Counted from the first letter of the stretch, positions 45,517-57,874 are shown. The stretch is DNA of 64,000 nt from Ciborinia camelliae (GCA_025890175.1 JANPYM010000005.1:1564440-1628439), one strand, 5' to 3'. The notes: generated by a model not told the origin, from the letters alone. Program-made: numbers and translations.

Positions 45517-48100
45517 TTATTCAGCATGAATAAGATCCTTGGGAAGGAAAGCCCAAACCGTGCCCACAATCGCCATTACAGAACTAATAGCAATTAAACA
45601 ATAATCCAAGACCAACTCTCTCCTACTAATTTCCTTTCCAAAAATCTTGACATAGAATAAAAGCGGGAGAATAACACAGATCGTAAAGCATAGGGCCGAA
45701 CCCATGAATGCCATGATACTATCGAAAGCCGGAAAGACTATAGAGATGATTACGAACACAATGATAACCACGATGCGAATCACAACCCTGATGAAGCCGC
45801 GAGTAAAACCCGAGAGTCCGGTGAGGGTTTGGGATTCGGGCATTGCGCGAGAATCAAGCCCGCAGAGTAATTCGACTGTGGAGATGATGGGGCGGGCGTT
45901 TAGGGGGATTTTGGTCAAGGGAATTATGGCGATGAATACGCATATCATAAGTGATAAGCTGCGGGGGTAGCTTGAGTTCCCGATAATGTTAGCTGTTACT
46001 TCATCCATGACGTTGTCTATAGATATGTTAGTAGGTGTCTGTTATTGAAGTCTTTTGCAAGGGTCATATTCAAGGGTAAGAATCGTGGACGAAATGGAGA
46101 ACCAGAACATAAAGGAGTATCGGGTAGCGCAAAATTTCAAAACTAAGGGGGTTTACCTCCAAACATTAATATTCCAGCTAGTGCAGTTATAGCATCGAGC
46201 ACATACTAGAAAGTATTAGCACAATTAGAGCTGAAGATCGAATGTAACTTACTGTGAAACTGAACGTATATTTAACTGCCTTGTCAAATTTATCCGGGTG
46301 TCTCATGTCACGATAAATGTTGGGAAAGACCGAGTGTCCTCCCCAAGGCGACATCATGAGTCCGAATGACAGTGGAAGTGTGAGCCACTAGACAGCAGTA
46401 GAGTAGAGTCAGTAAAGAGTGCAATAGTAGAGAAATCACCATAAAATTCTTAATTCTTGGAGACTTCAAATAAGGAGATGATTGTTAGGATTGAGTTTGG
46501 ACACCAATACTTGAATGAAGCAACTTAGTCCAGACATCGAGAGGATTATCATGATGACTGGTATGTTGGTCAAATTCGCCAGTGTTGCTGGGTCACAAGA
46601 ATGATGTCGAGATAAATAAAATCAGATGACTTACGTTAGCTGGAAAAATATATTGAGTTGCCGGCTCTAGCAAAGAACCAGGAGTTCGTGGTGTCACGAA
46701 ACCGTCAATGAGAATTATCAGTACAACTATAATAGTCAGTCAATATGTCGGCGGCAGCGATTGTTTTACATACTGGAAAAGCACGAGACAATACCAAGAA
46801 TACTGGTAAAACTTAATAAACGTAAAGGGACAAAACTAAGCGGTATCAAAAGAAGACCGCAGAGGATTTTCCACTCATTTACTCCGACGGATGGAATTAA
46901 AATATGCAGAGAATCAGCGAAAAGAACAATCAAAGCAACGCAAGCCGCAAGAAGCTCCATAGTGAAAAGCATACTGGTCCCTATGTTTGCCTTGCGGCCA
47001 TAGGATACATAAGCAAGGTCTGCGAAGCTTAGGAGACTGTGATCTCGATCCATGCATTTAGCTAGTAGCTTCGCAGTATACGACGTAACAAGGGCCGATA
47101 GAACGAGCAATATCATGCCACATAGCAATCCCGAATACTTCAACCCCATTGGGAGACTGAGCAAACCAACTCCAATGAGAACATTTGTGGAGTTAAGAAT
47201 TGTCTGTGCAAGGGTCGACTGCCCCTCGACCACAAGCACAATTTTCCCGTCTTCTTCTACCTCCTTGACAATCAGAGGCAAATGCTCACCATCTGCAACG
47301 TTTGCACCCGTGGCTTGCTGTTGCTGCCACAGCTGGCCAGCATGAATCATTGATGATTCGTTCAAGGTTGAACGTAATGTGCCGTAAGATGTTTCATAGC
47401 TTCCTGCCAAAGGGGTTGATAGATGCGGAGCAATTCCAAAGATTGATTGATTCCCCCTTACGCTTCCTTGCACGCTTGAATAGTCGCCTCCAGTAAGACG
47501 TTCTCCCTCAGACTTCTTGCGATTGATGAATCGATATAAGTTGCTTTCTGTTTCATCGCCAATCGCAGATTCATCATCAACTGCATTATCTGAAGTCGAT
47601 CCCCGTAGCTGCTCCCTGATCAAGGAAGAGCAAGGTGCTCGCGCATAATCCGTCTGAAATCCTCCATACTCTAGATCTTCGCCACCCTCATCTACAGTGC
47701 CATCCCCAGCAAATATAAAAGATGGGCGGCGCGGGGTTATCTCGTGGAAAGCGGTAGCTCGTGTAAGACTTCGTGCAAAGTTTTCGATACTGTTCTGACC
47801 TCCAGCATGGGTGAGGGAGTTAAATCGCATGGCAATCGAAGATCTTGGAAGAAATATTAGCCATGTATATACGCACAGAGGGGAAAGAGGGGAAAGGGGA
47901 GACCACCTTCGTCTTCGAATGCCTTCATTTTGTTCATTCTGATCACCAGGGTCTAAATAATCAGAATCCGCGGATGGAGAGAAATTGCCCGATTCGAATC
48001 GTACAGTTCTATTGCTACTCATAGAGCCCCTGGGAGATCCTGATGTGCCATGTTCGTACTCATAGAATGTTGTTGGGTTTCGATTCGGGGGACGCGCCAT
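45517..48100 (-). CDS. Vacuolar-type amino acid transporter (AVT/Aa_trans family)
   Basis: Six exons, complement(45517..46016, 46157..46205, 46253..46387, 46635..46726, 46774..47843, 47907..48100), give 679 aa. The first ~300 residues are hydrophilic and Ser/Gly-rich, a long cytosolic N-terminus as in yeast Avt1. The transporter core follows, starting at STLAQTILNSTNVLIGVGLLSLP and including LDGF-like IDGFVTP, PGSLLEPA, SFGLMMSPWGGHSVFPNIYRDMRHP and a final pair of helices. About ten hydrophobic segments are visible. Avt1-type proteins exchange neutral amino acids and protons across the vacuolar membrane; the substrate here is inferred only from family. Intron 1 (63 nt) is a multiple of three without stop, so its retention would add 21 residues. 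Intron 3 is unusually long (247 nt). Confidence 0.9.
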
Positions 48101-49322
48101 AATGAGGTGATGCAGTATTTAACTAAGGAATCAATTGGCAAAGTCGTAGAATCCTCAATTCTTCAGTTCTTTTGAATCAATTCCTTCGCAGTCATCTGCT
48201 GAGAAGAAAGACAGAAAAAGGAAGAAAGACAGAAAGACAGAAACACATCAACACACGAGCAAATTTTGATATGACAATCAAATTACCAAGGTAGTGAGTG
48301 TCGAGTCAAGTAGGTACCTGGGTAGGTAATGAATGAATGAGTGAAATTCAATGAAATGGTTTGTGGTGCGGTCTAGAAATTACTAGTGCCAACCTCCTCC
48401 TTATCTCCTCTTATCGGGCGCTATCGTATTGTGGACTTTGGAATTGATGTAATCGGATGCATGTGAAATGCGGGTGATATTGATGCTTACTAATCATATA
48501 CTTTATCTTACTTTTTTTATACTTTTTTTTTCTCTTTGGTTTTTTTTTCCTTTCCTCTCTTTTGTACAAGCACACTTTTTCTTCTCTGTTTCTTTCGTCT
48601 AGGTACAAAAATCAATAGGCAACTGACGGTACAGTAGTTACTTTCAGAAAACTAAGAATTTCTGAGATATCCAAACCTGACATCGAGACTTCAATTTTCC
48701 AGAGTTTGGCCTTCAAGCAACAAGCGAAATGTATGTAACATTGTATTGGGATAAAAACTTAAAAATACAAGTAAAGGCATGGATTATAGAATGGAGACTC
48801 GCCCCCCTCTCCCCCCAATCAACCAGTAAAAGTTCTTTACACGAAAGAACCATGTAAGGGAAAAGGACATACTGATACGGTGAATATGGTATTATTGGCC
48901 GAAGACCGCAAAATCCCCCATCTTTGAACCCACCCCCCGTCCCATGCCATTAATGGGTTGACAATGACAACTTGACTGTTTGCTACGAACCAGCCAGCAC
49001 CCTCTCAGCACTTGATTGGGCGATTTACCACCTCGTCTATATATTCGTCATTAGGAGAGGCCAAAATCTTTCTTGGGGGTGGCTGACCCACCATGTGGAA
49101 TTTGTAGGCCGAGCCCATTCTGCTGCATCTTATGCCCATCGCCCCTTGCGTTATACGACCCCTTAATGTTCGGAATCGAGTGGAACATTCCGCCTAATCG
49201 CGGTTGGTACCCTCGAATATTATCTGGATTGAAGGTTGATATTGTCTGTCGTCTGTGGTAAACATGTCTCAATCGATTCCCCACATGGATGCATAATCTT
49301 AACCGTCTGCCCCCTACTTTGA
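48101..49322. other. Intergenic, no gene seen
   Basis: 5' flank of the transporter and 3' flank of BMT2. It contains poly-T tracts (about 48511-48550) and a repeated AAAGACAGAAA word (about 48205-48241). No coding frame was recognised. Confidence 0.5.
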
Positions 49323-50195
49323 TCAGTTCTTAAGCACAATTGAGAAATTGTTGCGACTGCCCCCCGCTCGAAGCTCTTCCTTCTTCCATTGTCGCGGTTT
49401 CATCGTTGGTGACTGTAGGCGCCAGAGATAATAAACCAGCTTGTTCGAAAGCTTCTTCTTGACCAAAACATATCCTAAGCTCTCCATAATTGCCTCCAAC
49501 CTAGCTTCATCCATATAACGTGAATTGTTCACACAAGGCGATGGTAGGACCAAGAACAACGCCGGAAACCATTCGCTGAATCCTTCACCAACCGGACAGA
49601 TGGTTTCTAGGAATTTGCGAGTTCGGAGTAACATATTCCCCCTCCCTACACCATCTGGAACATAGTTCAAGACAAGAGAAAGACTGATAATGTTGAATTT
49701 CTCCGTTTGATCTTTTGGTATCGGTCGTTCCATGAAATCTTGCTGTGTAATTCCCTCCGACTGACTATTTAGATCAATCCTCTCAACATGAAAGGTATGG
49801 CTCTTCGAGCAAGCGTTTGTAGTGCTCAATGCTCCCACTTCCAACATGCGGACTGGGGAGGATTTTTCAGCTAAGCCCTTAAGATCTTTACATAGAGGCG
49901 CTAGCCAATCCATCAAGATTTTACTACTATCGCCACCTCTATCGTTGCCCTGTCCGATTAGACTTGCACGCTGATAGCTTTCTAATCCACCTTGTGAGGC
50001 AATTTCGCGTGTAAGTGCCGCTGCTGCCACTTCATCTCCTTTTGCTATAGCTTTAGCCTTTCGTTTCTCCAATGTATGGTGGTTACGAATAATTGTTCGA
50101 GTAGCTTTGCTTGAGATGCGTTGAGCTGGTTTCTTGATCGTTGGCGGCCGACCTTGTGAGAGGGACTTCAGCTTAGTTTTCTTGTTGATACCCAT
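49323..50195 (-). CDS. BMT2: 25S rRNA adenine-N1 methyltransferase Bmt2
   Basis: Single exon, 290 aa. It has the Bmt2 layout: a basic N-terminus (MGINKKTKLKSL, later EKRKAKAIAKGD), the GGLESYQRASLIGQ block, a SAM-binding strand MLEVGAL, and the family-typical FNIISLSLVLNYVPD followed by RGNMLLRTRKFL. Yeast Bmt2 makes m1A2142 in 25S rRNA in the nucleolus. The start is the ATG at the conserved MGxxK; the frame is open further upstream but has no better ATG. It lies head-to-head with the RPL25 gene, 331 bp between start codons, so two large-subunit biogenesis genes may share a promoter. Confidence 0.92.
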   Translation of the reverse strand: MGINKKTKLKSLSQGRPPTIKKPAQRISSKATRTIIRNHHTLEKRKAKAIAKGDEVAAAALTREIASQGGLESYQRASLIGQGNDRGGDSSKILMDWLAPLCKDLKGLAEKSSPVRMLEVGALSTTNACSKSHTFHVERIDLNSQSEGITQQDFMERPIPKDQTEKFNIISLSLVLNYVPDGVGRGNMLLRTRKFLETICPVGEGFSEWFPALFLVLPSPCVNNSRYMDEARLEAIMESLGYVLVKKKLSNKLVYYLWRLQSPTMKPRQWKKEELRAGGSRNNFSIVLKN

Positions 50196-50526
50196 GATGA
50201 AGAATTTAAGAACTTCAAAATCATTACAAAACAGTATGAATCTGCTCAAGAGCACAATACCTTCACGAATTCAAGAAATAAACTTGATCAATTTTGAGAA
50301 GTATTGAAATTCAATCACGATATTGTCTACATTGGAAAAAAAGTGAGGGAAAAGCACCCCCCTGTCACGTCCGGGAATTCGGCAAATATATTTCACCGAC
50401 AAGCGAAATTTTTCGCACACGATTCATCAATTTGACCTTTTGCACCTCGATTTTTCGTGAATCAAACCATCAACACCTCGACAACTCAATTCCAATACTA
50501 ATCCACCAGGAAGTATAACCGTCGAA
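50196..50526. promoter_or_regulatory. Bidirectional promoter BMT2 / RPL25
   Basis: About 330 bp between two divergent start codons of ribosome-related genes. T-rich and C-rich runs occur, but I could not name a specific factor site. Confidence 0.5.
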
Positions 50527-51303
50527 ATGGCTCCCCCAGCAAAGAAAGGTACAGTCTCCTTTCTTCCAAACAAGCATTGATCGCATTCTTGATCGCAATA
50601 TGATCCTCGGAAAATATTGCGACCGCTTTGAAAATACGAAAATATGAAAATATTTCCAAATACAACGCGAAGGAATGCGAAAGATGCGCACCAGCAGTAG
50701 CAGATATTGCGAGTTCTTTATGAGCGCTTGCTGATGCGTAAGTTTTAATAGGTGCCGCCGCCAAGGGTGGTAACAAGAAGGCCAATGCCGCTGCTAAGGC
50801 TACCTTGAAGGGTGTAAGTTCTTCTATTTACCCTTATTATTGACATTTGATGCTAACAGTTCCATCAGGTTCACTCACACAAGGTCCGCAAGGTCCGTCT
50901 CTCGACCACCTTCCACAGACCAAAGACCCTTCAACTCTCCCGTGCTCCTAAGTACCCACGTACCTCCATCGTTTCCCAACCCCGTCTCGATGAGCACAAG
51001 GTTATCATCCACCCATTGAACACCGAGAGCGCCATGAAGAAGATTGAGGAGAACAACACCCTTGTCTTCATTGTCGATATCAAGGCAAACAAGGCTCAAA
51101 TCAAGGAGGCCTTGAAGAAGCTTTATGACATTGACACCGTCAAGATCAACACCCTCATCCGGTACGATTAGATCAATACACTTATTTTTGATGTTTGCTA
51201 ACACATCGAATACAGACCAGACGGATCCAAGAAGGCTTTCGCCCGTCTTACCGCTGATGTTGATGCTCTTGACATTGCTGCCACCAAGCTCGCAATTGTC
51301 TAA
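50527..51303 (+). CDS. RPL25: 60S ribosomal protein uL23 (RPL25 / L23A)
   Basis: Exons 50527..50548, 50752..50813, 50869..51161 and 51216..51303 encode 154 aa. uL23 binds 25S rRNA near the polypeptide exit tunnel and is the docking site of SRP and the translocon. The N-terminal extension is Ala/Lys/Gly-rich (eukaryotic type). The core shows [46 protein letters not shown] and the C-terminal [18 protein letters not shown]. The first exon is only 22 nt and is followed by a 203-nt intron, which again fits ribosomal protein genes. All junctions were checked for frame. A weak C/D-like pattern in intron 1 was not accepted as a snoRNA. Confidence 0.96.
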
Positions 51304-52177
51304 ATTGTCAAACTGGGAGTGTAATGAGGAATCTGGATTCGAGGGAACTAAAAAGTTATATGGTTGATAAACAAACCAGCTTTTTCTACGATTGGCTGAT
51401 ACCCACATCCATACGGCGTAATGAGATGAATTTCAGAAATCTGTACACCAATGCAGTACTATCCCATCAATGACAATTCTTGATACACTTGAACTTGGAT
51501 ATTTGTTACTGGTGATGGCCCCTTGTGTTTTACGTCTCGTTCTTTTTGCATAAGTGGGAAAGAGATTGACATGTGTTTATAAATGATCTGTGTGAACAAA
51601 CTCCGTTCTGCTTGTACAAATAAGCGTTGTACAAAATAGGATGCCAATCTTTAACTTAGCCTTCTACTCCACATTCTCAAGCCTTTGAGTGCATTTCACT
51701 CAATGTTTGAAAAGAGAACGTCCAACAATGACTTTTGAACCATATATTAAGTTGCAACCCCTGGACAAGCACAGTGGTGTTAACTTCGGCCCTGCCTCCT
51801 GCACTTCATCAAAACAGAAAATTTATGGATTCCTCTGCAACTTGACCAAGATTCTGCAAAAAAAAGGATATCATTGCTCATTGATCCCTCCCATCTCGGA
51901 CATCCACCTGGATCTGCTATTCATACCAAGACATTATTCATGCATACAGGCTCCGTTCATATCCATATACCTCTTCTATTCCATCATTGATCCATATCAT
52001 AAGTAAGCGGAGAGTATGAATCCCCCCCTCAATCCATGCAAACCCTTTCTTTCTTTCGATCTCATTCTGCTGCGTCTTATTCCATTCATAGTCATACATT
52101 TTTCGTCTCCCTTCCCCCGACCACCCCCGTTCCCTTTCCCTTTCCCTTTCCCGCCATCCCCATCTCTCATTCTTCCC
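51304..52177. other. Convergent spacer RPL25 / TIM8
   Basis: 3' flanks of two convergent genes, with a CCCTTT tandem repeat (about 52131-52152). No coding frame was recognised. Confidence 0.5.
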
Positions 52178-52613
52178 TCAAGCACCTCCATTCGCCCTCA
52201 TAGTATTCAAATGCGTAATAACCGCCATACTACTATCCAAAAACCTATCTACACAATTCATCGTGCAGCTCTCCTCCCCCTTGTCCAGCTTTCCGCTGCG
52301 AATACTGCCCGTGACGCATTTCTTCCAGCAGACGTCGGTGAGGGAGTGGACGGCTATTCCGCAAACTATTAGCTATTCTTCTTGTCTTCGTTGCATTCTA
52401 TGCGGGAAGAGGTGGATGGGGGAGCGAAGAGGGGTGCCAATGACCCCCCCCCCTTCCCCCCAAAGAAACCAGAGCAAAAAAACAAAACAGAAACATACAC
52501 TGTTGAATCCTAGCCTTCTGCGTCTCATTGACAATAAACTGCTGCAATTCCTGCTTCTCTCTATCCGTCAACTTGGAGAGATCTGGGGTTTGTTGGAGGG
52601 ATGAAGAGTCCAT
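52178..52613 (-). CDS. TIM8: Mitochondrial intermembrane-space chaperone Tim8
   Basis: Two exons, complement(52178..52353, 52499..52613), separated by a 145-nt intron (donor GTATGT, acceptor TAG), encode 96 aa. This small Tim carries the twin CX3C motifs CWKKC and CTMNC that form two intramolecular disulfides, on an all-helical core with IVNETQKARIQQSVHSLTDVC, typical of Tim8. Tim8 pairs with Tim13 as a hexamer that escorts Tim23-type precursors across the intermembrane space. The donor was placed at GTATGT because this gives the conserved QQSVHSLT join; an earlier GTGTAT would shift the frame. The intron contains a G/C homopolymer-rich run. Confidence 0.94.
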
Positions 52614-53099
52614 TTTGCCTTTTCGATATCGGTATTCGTTTCTTGGGAGAATTCGCAGTTATGTATTGATCAGGATTTTGAAACTGGGTTTCGAAGGAGA
52701 ACGTAGTGGCTTGCTAGGCTGGAAATTGAACGATTTGTTCTTGAAGCTCAGAGAGCCTCAGAAATTTTGCCAGGTTCAAAGAATCTCGGCATCGGCGTCA
52801 TAGGGTCACGTGATAATTATCACTTGCGGTATCACTTATCTTGAGTGCTTTGCTTGTGAGTTTAGAGACAACGGGGAATGGCACAATATGAACAATGGAT
52901 ATACAGTCTATGAGTTCTATACATCATCTAGTTTTATTATTAACATCAAATAACGTCTCCAGACATCCATGAAGTCTCCAAACGTTCAGTAAATAGTCCC
53001 GCATCATTTTAACCCATTTTTATCTGTACCACATCTACCAAAATTGCAAACCTCCCAGCAGATATTATTAATCCAAAAACCCTTTCTCTCCATGAGAAT
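52614..53099. other. Spacer between TIM8 start and CorA gene end
   Basis: Contains the TIM8 promoter and the 3' UTR of the magnesium transporter. It has a TCACGTGATAATTATCAC string (52805-52822) with an inverted-repeat core around CACGTGA. No gene was seen. Confidence 0.45.
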
Positions 53100-55055
53100 C
53101 TATATATATCTATAACGTCTTGCGAGAGCCAAAGAAGCAAGAGTAAAAGCTACCAGGACAGACAAGATTGTAAAGAAAGGGATGAGATTGTTAGCGTCCT
53201 TGAAAGGAACATCAACATTCATACCAAACATACCGCAGACCAAGTTGAGAGGAACAAGTATTGAGGCGAGAAGAGTAATTTTGCTGAGGACCTTATTTGC
53301 GTTGTTGCCTTGGGTAATGTTGTCAATAGAAAGTTGTGCTAGATAATTGCTGTGTGATCGAGAGAGCATCTTCTCGGAGTGACCCAAACTGGTCATCATA
53401 GTAACAACGTGATCTTGAATGTCGCCAAGATACAGACCAATATCCATATGAGGGGTGACACTGTAATTTGAATTACAGCGCTTTGTGAAACCTCTCAGGA
53501 CATCAGCTTTGCCCCCCAGAAGCTTCATCAGACCCATCACATTCTTGCGGACCATGCCGATTCTACGTAGAAAGGCATGCATGTCATCAGAGCGAGCAAT
53601 AAACACCTGGTCCTCAATTGTATCTGTTTCGTTGTCGATCCTATGGATAATAGGGGCAAAAGAATCCACAATGTCATCGCTGAAAAGTTATTAGTTTGTG
53701 AATTCTACGACCATTAGACAAACTTACATTAAAGCATAGCAAATCCAATCACTGTTCAAAGCCAAATAGTCCTTCAGCATTGTGATGCGCTTACGAACAT
53801 GGGTTGCATGTGGGTTTGGCGAAAAGCTGAAGCTGAGTAAACCCTCTCGGAAAACAATGACATAAATGTTGAATGGTTCGTATTCCTGGCCATCCTCGAT
53901 TTCCACTACATGAAAGGAACGGAAACAAGCGAAGTAATACGAAGGGAAGAGCTCAATCTTCTCTCGCGTCTCTTGAGCTGTAATATCTTCAATGGTCAGG
54001 GGATGGACTCCAAATGCCTTGCAGATCACTCGAATTTCGTTCTCCGTTGGATTGTTCATGTTCAACCACCAAACGCCATCTCCTTGCTGCTCTTGTGGAA
54101 AAGTGAATAGGTTTCGGATATCCTCTCCTTCCAGGATGAGATCACCAAATTCTGGTGCATGAATAGTATCTACTCCGTGCGAGGAGAAGTATTCAAATCT
54201 GTTAGTGTCGAGGTGCGGCTGCTGCGGTCGCGTAATTTCTTCAAGGCTAGATAAGTCCAACTTCTCATTGAGTGAAGATGATTGGCCTGAAGGAATATCG
54301 ACAACCGTACCTTCCGATGTTATAATCATGGGTACCACGCCATTGGTTCTCAAGTCGTGGAAAACTCGAGGTTGCGTATGGTTTACTGGAGTCTTAGCAC
54401 GACTTTCCTCATCTTCAATGAAATCCTCAAGAGTATCAAAGTTGATTTGGAGCGTATCTTTGGTCGGAGAAGCGTGTAAAGGAAAGCAAACATCCTCTTC
54501 TGCCGACTTGGATGAACCCGCAAAACTCTTTGCGTCGTTGTCGTTAGTGTAACGTCTGCTACGAAAGGTGCGATGGCTTCGGTGACTAGCACGTGATTCT
54601 GCTCTATGAAGAGCATTGTGATCTTCATGTTGCCTAGCATCTACGAATACCTTCCTAGAATTTGGGTCTGAAATAGACATTTCCCGTTCCCGTCTTCGTG
54701 CATCAGCGAATGCCTTTACTGAACTGGGTGGTGATAAGGAGCGAGTATCAACAGTGCCCGCAGTCCCTCGACGACTTCTATCTGCCATTCGAACAGCCAT
54801 TGGAGAAACTCCTCTCGAGTCCTCATCGACAATCGCTTCTTCGAAATCTCTTGCGATTGTCTGTAGAAGTGTATTATTTACGCGTGCTAGGTCTGGACTC
54901 TGTGGAGCTCGAGGTAATGGGGCGTGCAATGTATCGACAGTGCCACTGCGAGAACGAGCTTTTGGTAAAGGTTGGGTTTGATATCGGTGATCATCCAACT
55001 CTGGCACTGGCGTGCTGTAGCGAGTATCGAGGGAAGTATCTTCGTGTTCAGACAT
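53100..55055 (-). CDS. CorA-family magnesium transporter (Alr1/Mnr2-like)
   Basis: Two exons, complement(53100..53679, 53728..55055), with a 48-nt intron, give 635 aa. The first ~290 residues are a hydrophilic Ser/Arg/Asp-rich cytosolic tail, as in fungal Alr/Mnr2 proteins. The CorA domain follows (WWLNMNNPTENEIRVICKAFGVHPLTIEDI, EKIELFPSYYFACFRSF). At the C-terminus are two membrane helices, the first ending in the pore signature (Y/F)GMN, here CGMFGMNV, the second running LIPFFTILSVLVAFTLASLAL. CorA channels form pentamers passing Mg2+. Plasma membrane (Alr1) versus vacuole (Mnr2) cannot be decided here. The start is the only ATG in frame upstream of the first acidic segment. Confidence 0.93.
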
Positions 55056-57415
55056 TTTGAAGGATAAGCTTGTGAATTAGATAAATTTGGATTAAGTTCT
55101 GCGCGAGTATTAGCCATTGAGCCCCATATGTTACAACAATGATGACATACAGATTTCTAGGAAGCCAAAGCTTTCAAAGTCCAGGCAGGTCGCAACGAGC
55201 GCCCACCGCTTGTTTGGCGTCAATTTGATAGTTGGCTTTGCACAGGTATTCCCTGTACAGTGTTATTCCTAGTGAAGAATGGCTACACGTCCATCCGCTA
55301 CCCCTTTTGAATTATATTTATATGCGCAGTTGTGTATTTCGTTTGGTATTGTTTGAGGTCCAATTATGGGGGTTTCTTGTCGCCTCCGCAGTAGGCCCAG
55401 ATCTTCACTGGACCGAGGAGGGGACGGATGAAGGAAAAGACTTGAAGTACGAGTCCCGCCAATTTGGTGGTTTGTAGTTGATGAAGCCGCCGAGGCGATG
55501 AGAATCGAAATAATTGACGTTCGGTACTTGCTTTAATGTGACCGTCTCAATATTGCGATATGAGACAGTATTTGAATAGATTCTGATTGTGGGTTTTAGG
55601 TTGTTGGAAGAGTGGGAAAAAGAGGTGAGGATTTGTGGGTGTGGTCGATCTTGAGTTGAAGTTTTTAAGGTAGAAACTTGCGAAAGGCCGGCCGGTCTAG
55701 TGTTGTTGGAAAGCCCAAGCGTATGTTTATGGCAGGCTCAAGGTGTAGCCAGAGGCCAGATGACCAAATTTTGGATGTTGCTCGTTGCAAAATGAATTTC
55801 TAGGATAATCTGTGGGAGAATGTAAGAAGCTCTATTGAAGAAAAAGAAGTTGAAAGGTCGAAACCAATCTGTTGTTGTTTTTTTGGGGTGATTGTATGTA
55901 AATTTTAAAGGAGGACAAGAAAGTGGAGGGAGTTGGGTGGTGGTGGGTGGTGGGTGGAGAAAAGCTTCCAATGGAATTGAAGGAATTGAATGAATGAGAA
56001 CTTCCATACCGTGAGTGGACCGAGAGAGGCGCTTATTATTAGAATTTGGGGTGTGAATTTAGCGGGTGGTGTAGCAGAAGATCGGACTCGGTAAGTCGGC
56101 ACCTACTTTAGCTAAAATAGGTAGGTAGTCTTATTAACATTTATGGGTAGGTATTTATTGATATTTATTATTATACCCTTATACTCATAATGTATAATAG
56201 GTAAGGTAGATAGATACCTAGTAGGTACCTAGATATTCATTCACACATTCATACTTTTTATACCTACTATACCTATGTATTTATACCTAGTAGATACCAT
56301 ACCTTCCTTACCTACAATATGGATCTTCCATACCTATCATTCATCATTTTCTACCGTTCATGACCTATCATTCATAACCTACCATTCATCATTACCTACC
56401 ATTCATTACCTTACCTACCTACTTGCCTACCCCCCTCAACAACTCTCTTGATTAAAAGGCATAAAAGGTATACCTACCTACCTAGGTACCTACCTAGGTA
56501 TGCTGCAGGTGTGGTATGACTGACTGACTTGTGCATTGTGCCCAGGTGTTATGACTAGGTATCTACCTAGGTTATGACTGCGTATTGATACCTTATCAAA
56601 AGGCCAAGACCTTCAGCTTACAACTTACAAGTACTAGTAGAAGGACTTACCGTGGACAGTACCTACAGTCCGTATCAGTATTTTTCAAACCGTTTTGCAA
56701 CTTGCTTGGCTCTCGAGGTCAGAAGCCAAAAGATCAAACTCGAATACGGGATTTGGTTTATGGGGTCTAATTGTCCAATGGTCTATCTACGACCTAGGTA
56801 CCTACTAGGTAATTGATACAACTCCGGAGTCTGTACGTTATAAAAGTCACTCGAAAAAGTAAGACATCTTTACATACTCCCCGTCCTTAAAGTTTGTTCG
56901 TGTCCCTTTCCACGCTTGTTCTTTATCTTCCCCAACTTCCAAGGCTTTTTCTTGTCGTGAATTATCGCCATTTTATCGCCATTTTATCGCCATCTTTTTT
57001 GGGATCTTCTTTGATCACATCTTATCTCTTTAGCCAAGACTTTAAAGTTTTCGTACAGCTACATTATAACTTCGAATATCAAGCCATTCCGAGTAACAAT
57101 GAAAAATGTCCCATGCAATTAGTGGCTAACTTGGACCAAAAATCGCTCATTTGTTGATCTCTCACAAAAATCTAGGCATGTGCTTTATAAACCCCTCCCC
57201 TTCTGCCCCCCCCCGGCTATCAATTTTCGGCCAAGACGTACTGTAGCAACAAACGAGGCTGAAGTGTGGCCTCAACTCAAGGGACACCAACACCTTAAGA
57301 TATCGGTAACCTTTAACCTTTCACGAAAACAATAATATTCTTCGTGGAGAGAAAGTTTGATCTGCTGTGCATTAAAATCAATCAATCAATCATCTATCTC
57401 ACACAAACTACGAAT
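55056..57415. other. Gene-poor region with CCTACCTAGGTA repeats
   Basis: Upstream of the CorA gene and of SPC1. No coding frame is recognisable. The centre is the TAGGTA/CCTACC-rich segment described separately; nearer SPC1, ATTTTATCGCC is repeated three times (about 56965-56993). Confidence 0.45.
56100..56820. repeat. Cluster of palindromic CCTAGGTA / TACCTACC simple repeats
   Basis: Dozens of copies of ACCTA, TAGGT and their fusion ACCTAGGT are packed into about 700 bp, mixed with CATTCATTACC-type words. The same word recurs in most spacers of the window. No terminal repeats or coding frame were found. Confidence 0.7.
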
Positions 57416-57874
57416 ATGGCAGACCAAATTCTTGACCAGGTTCGGGATCTTGCCGAAGGCCAAATTGTTCGTATACATACAATCACATACTCTCTACACT
57501 CTTATATTCCTGTGAGATATGAAGCTGGTTGGAGGCTAATTTCTGTCCCACATTGTAGGACTTCGAAGGACAAAGATTGGCTGAATTCTTGACGACAGCT
57601 TTGCTGGCAATATCCGGAGTAAATGTTCCAACCTATTCTCAATCATTTGGAAGATACTGATTGATAGTAATAGGCCGTTGCCTTCTTCGTTGGCTTCTTC
57701 AAACAAGATATCAAACTTGCACTTGCGTTTGGCTTACTAGGAACAGCCTTTACCTTTGCCATCGTTGTGCCTCCATGGCCGTTCTACAAGAAACACCCCG
57801 TTAGATGGTTGCCTTCAGGAGGGAGAGACGCATCGTCGCAAGAAATTATTGTGGATGGAAAGACTGTCGGTTAA
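57416..57874 (+). CDS. SPC1: Signal peptidase complex subunit 1 (Spc1/SPCS1)
   Basis: Exons 57416..57466, 57559..57618 and 57674..57874 encode 103 aa. Spc1 is a small non-catalytic ER subunit of signal peptidase. The protein has the family's DFEGQRLAE motif, two close hydrophobic helices (about residues 27-47 and 51-72) in a hairpin with both ends cytosolic, and the PPWPFYKKHPVRWL segment. Intron 1 uses an unusual donor, GTTCGT; the neighbouring GTATAC would break the frame. Introns are 92 and 55 nt. The start is the first ATG and leads straight into the family N-terminus. The gene is convergent with HRT1. Confidence 0.9.

Noticed and set aside
50549..50751. C/D-like boxes (ATGATCC, CTGA) with a 4-bp stem in RPL25 intron 1
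   Set aside because: Box C deviates at two positions, the stem is very short and no rRNA complementarity was recognised.
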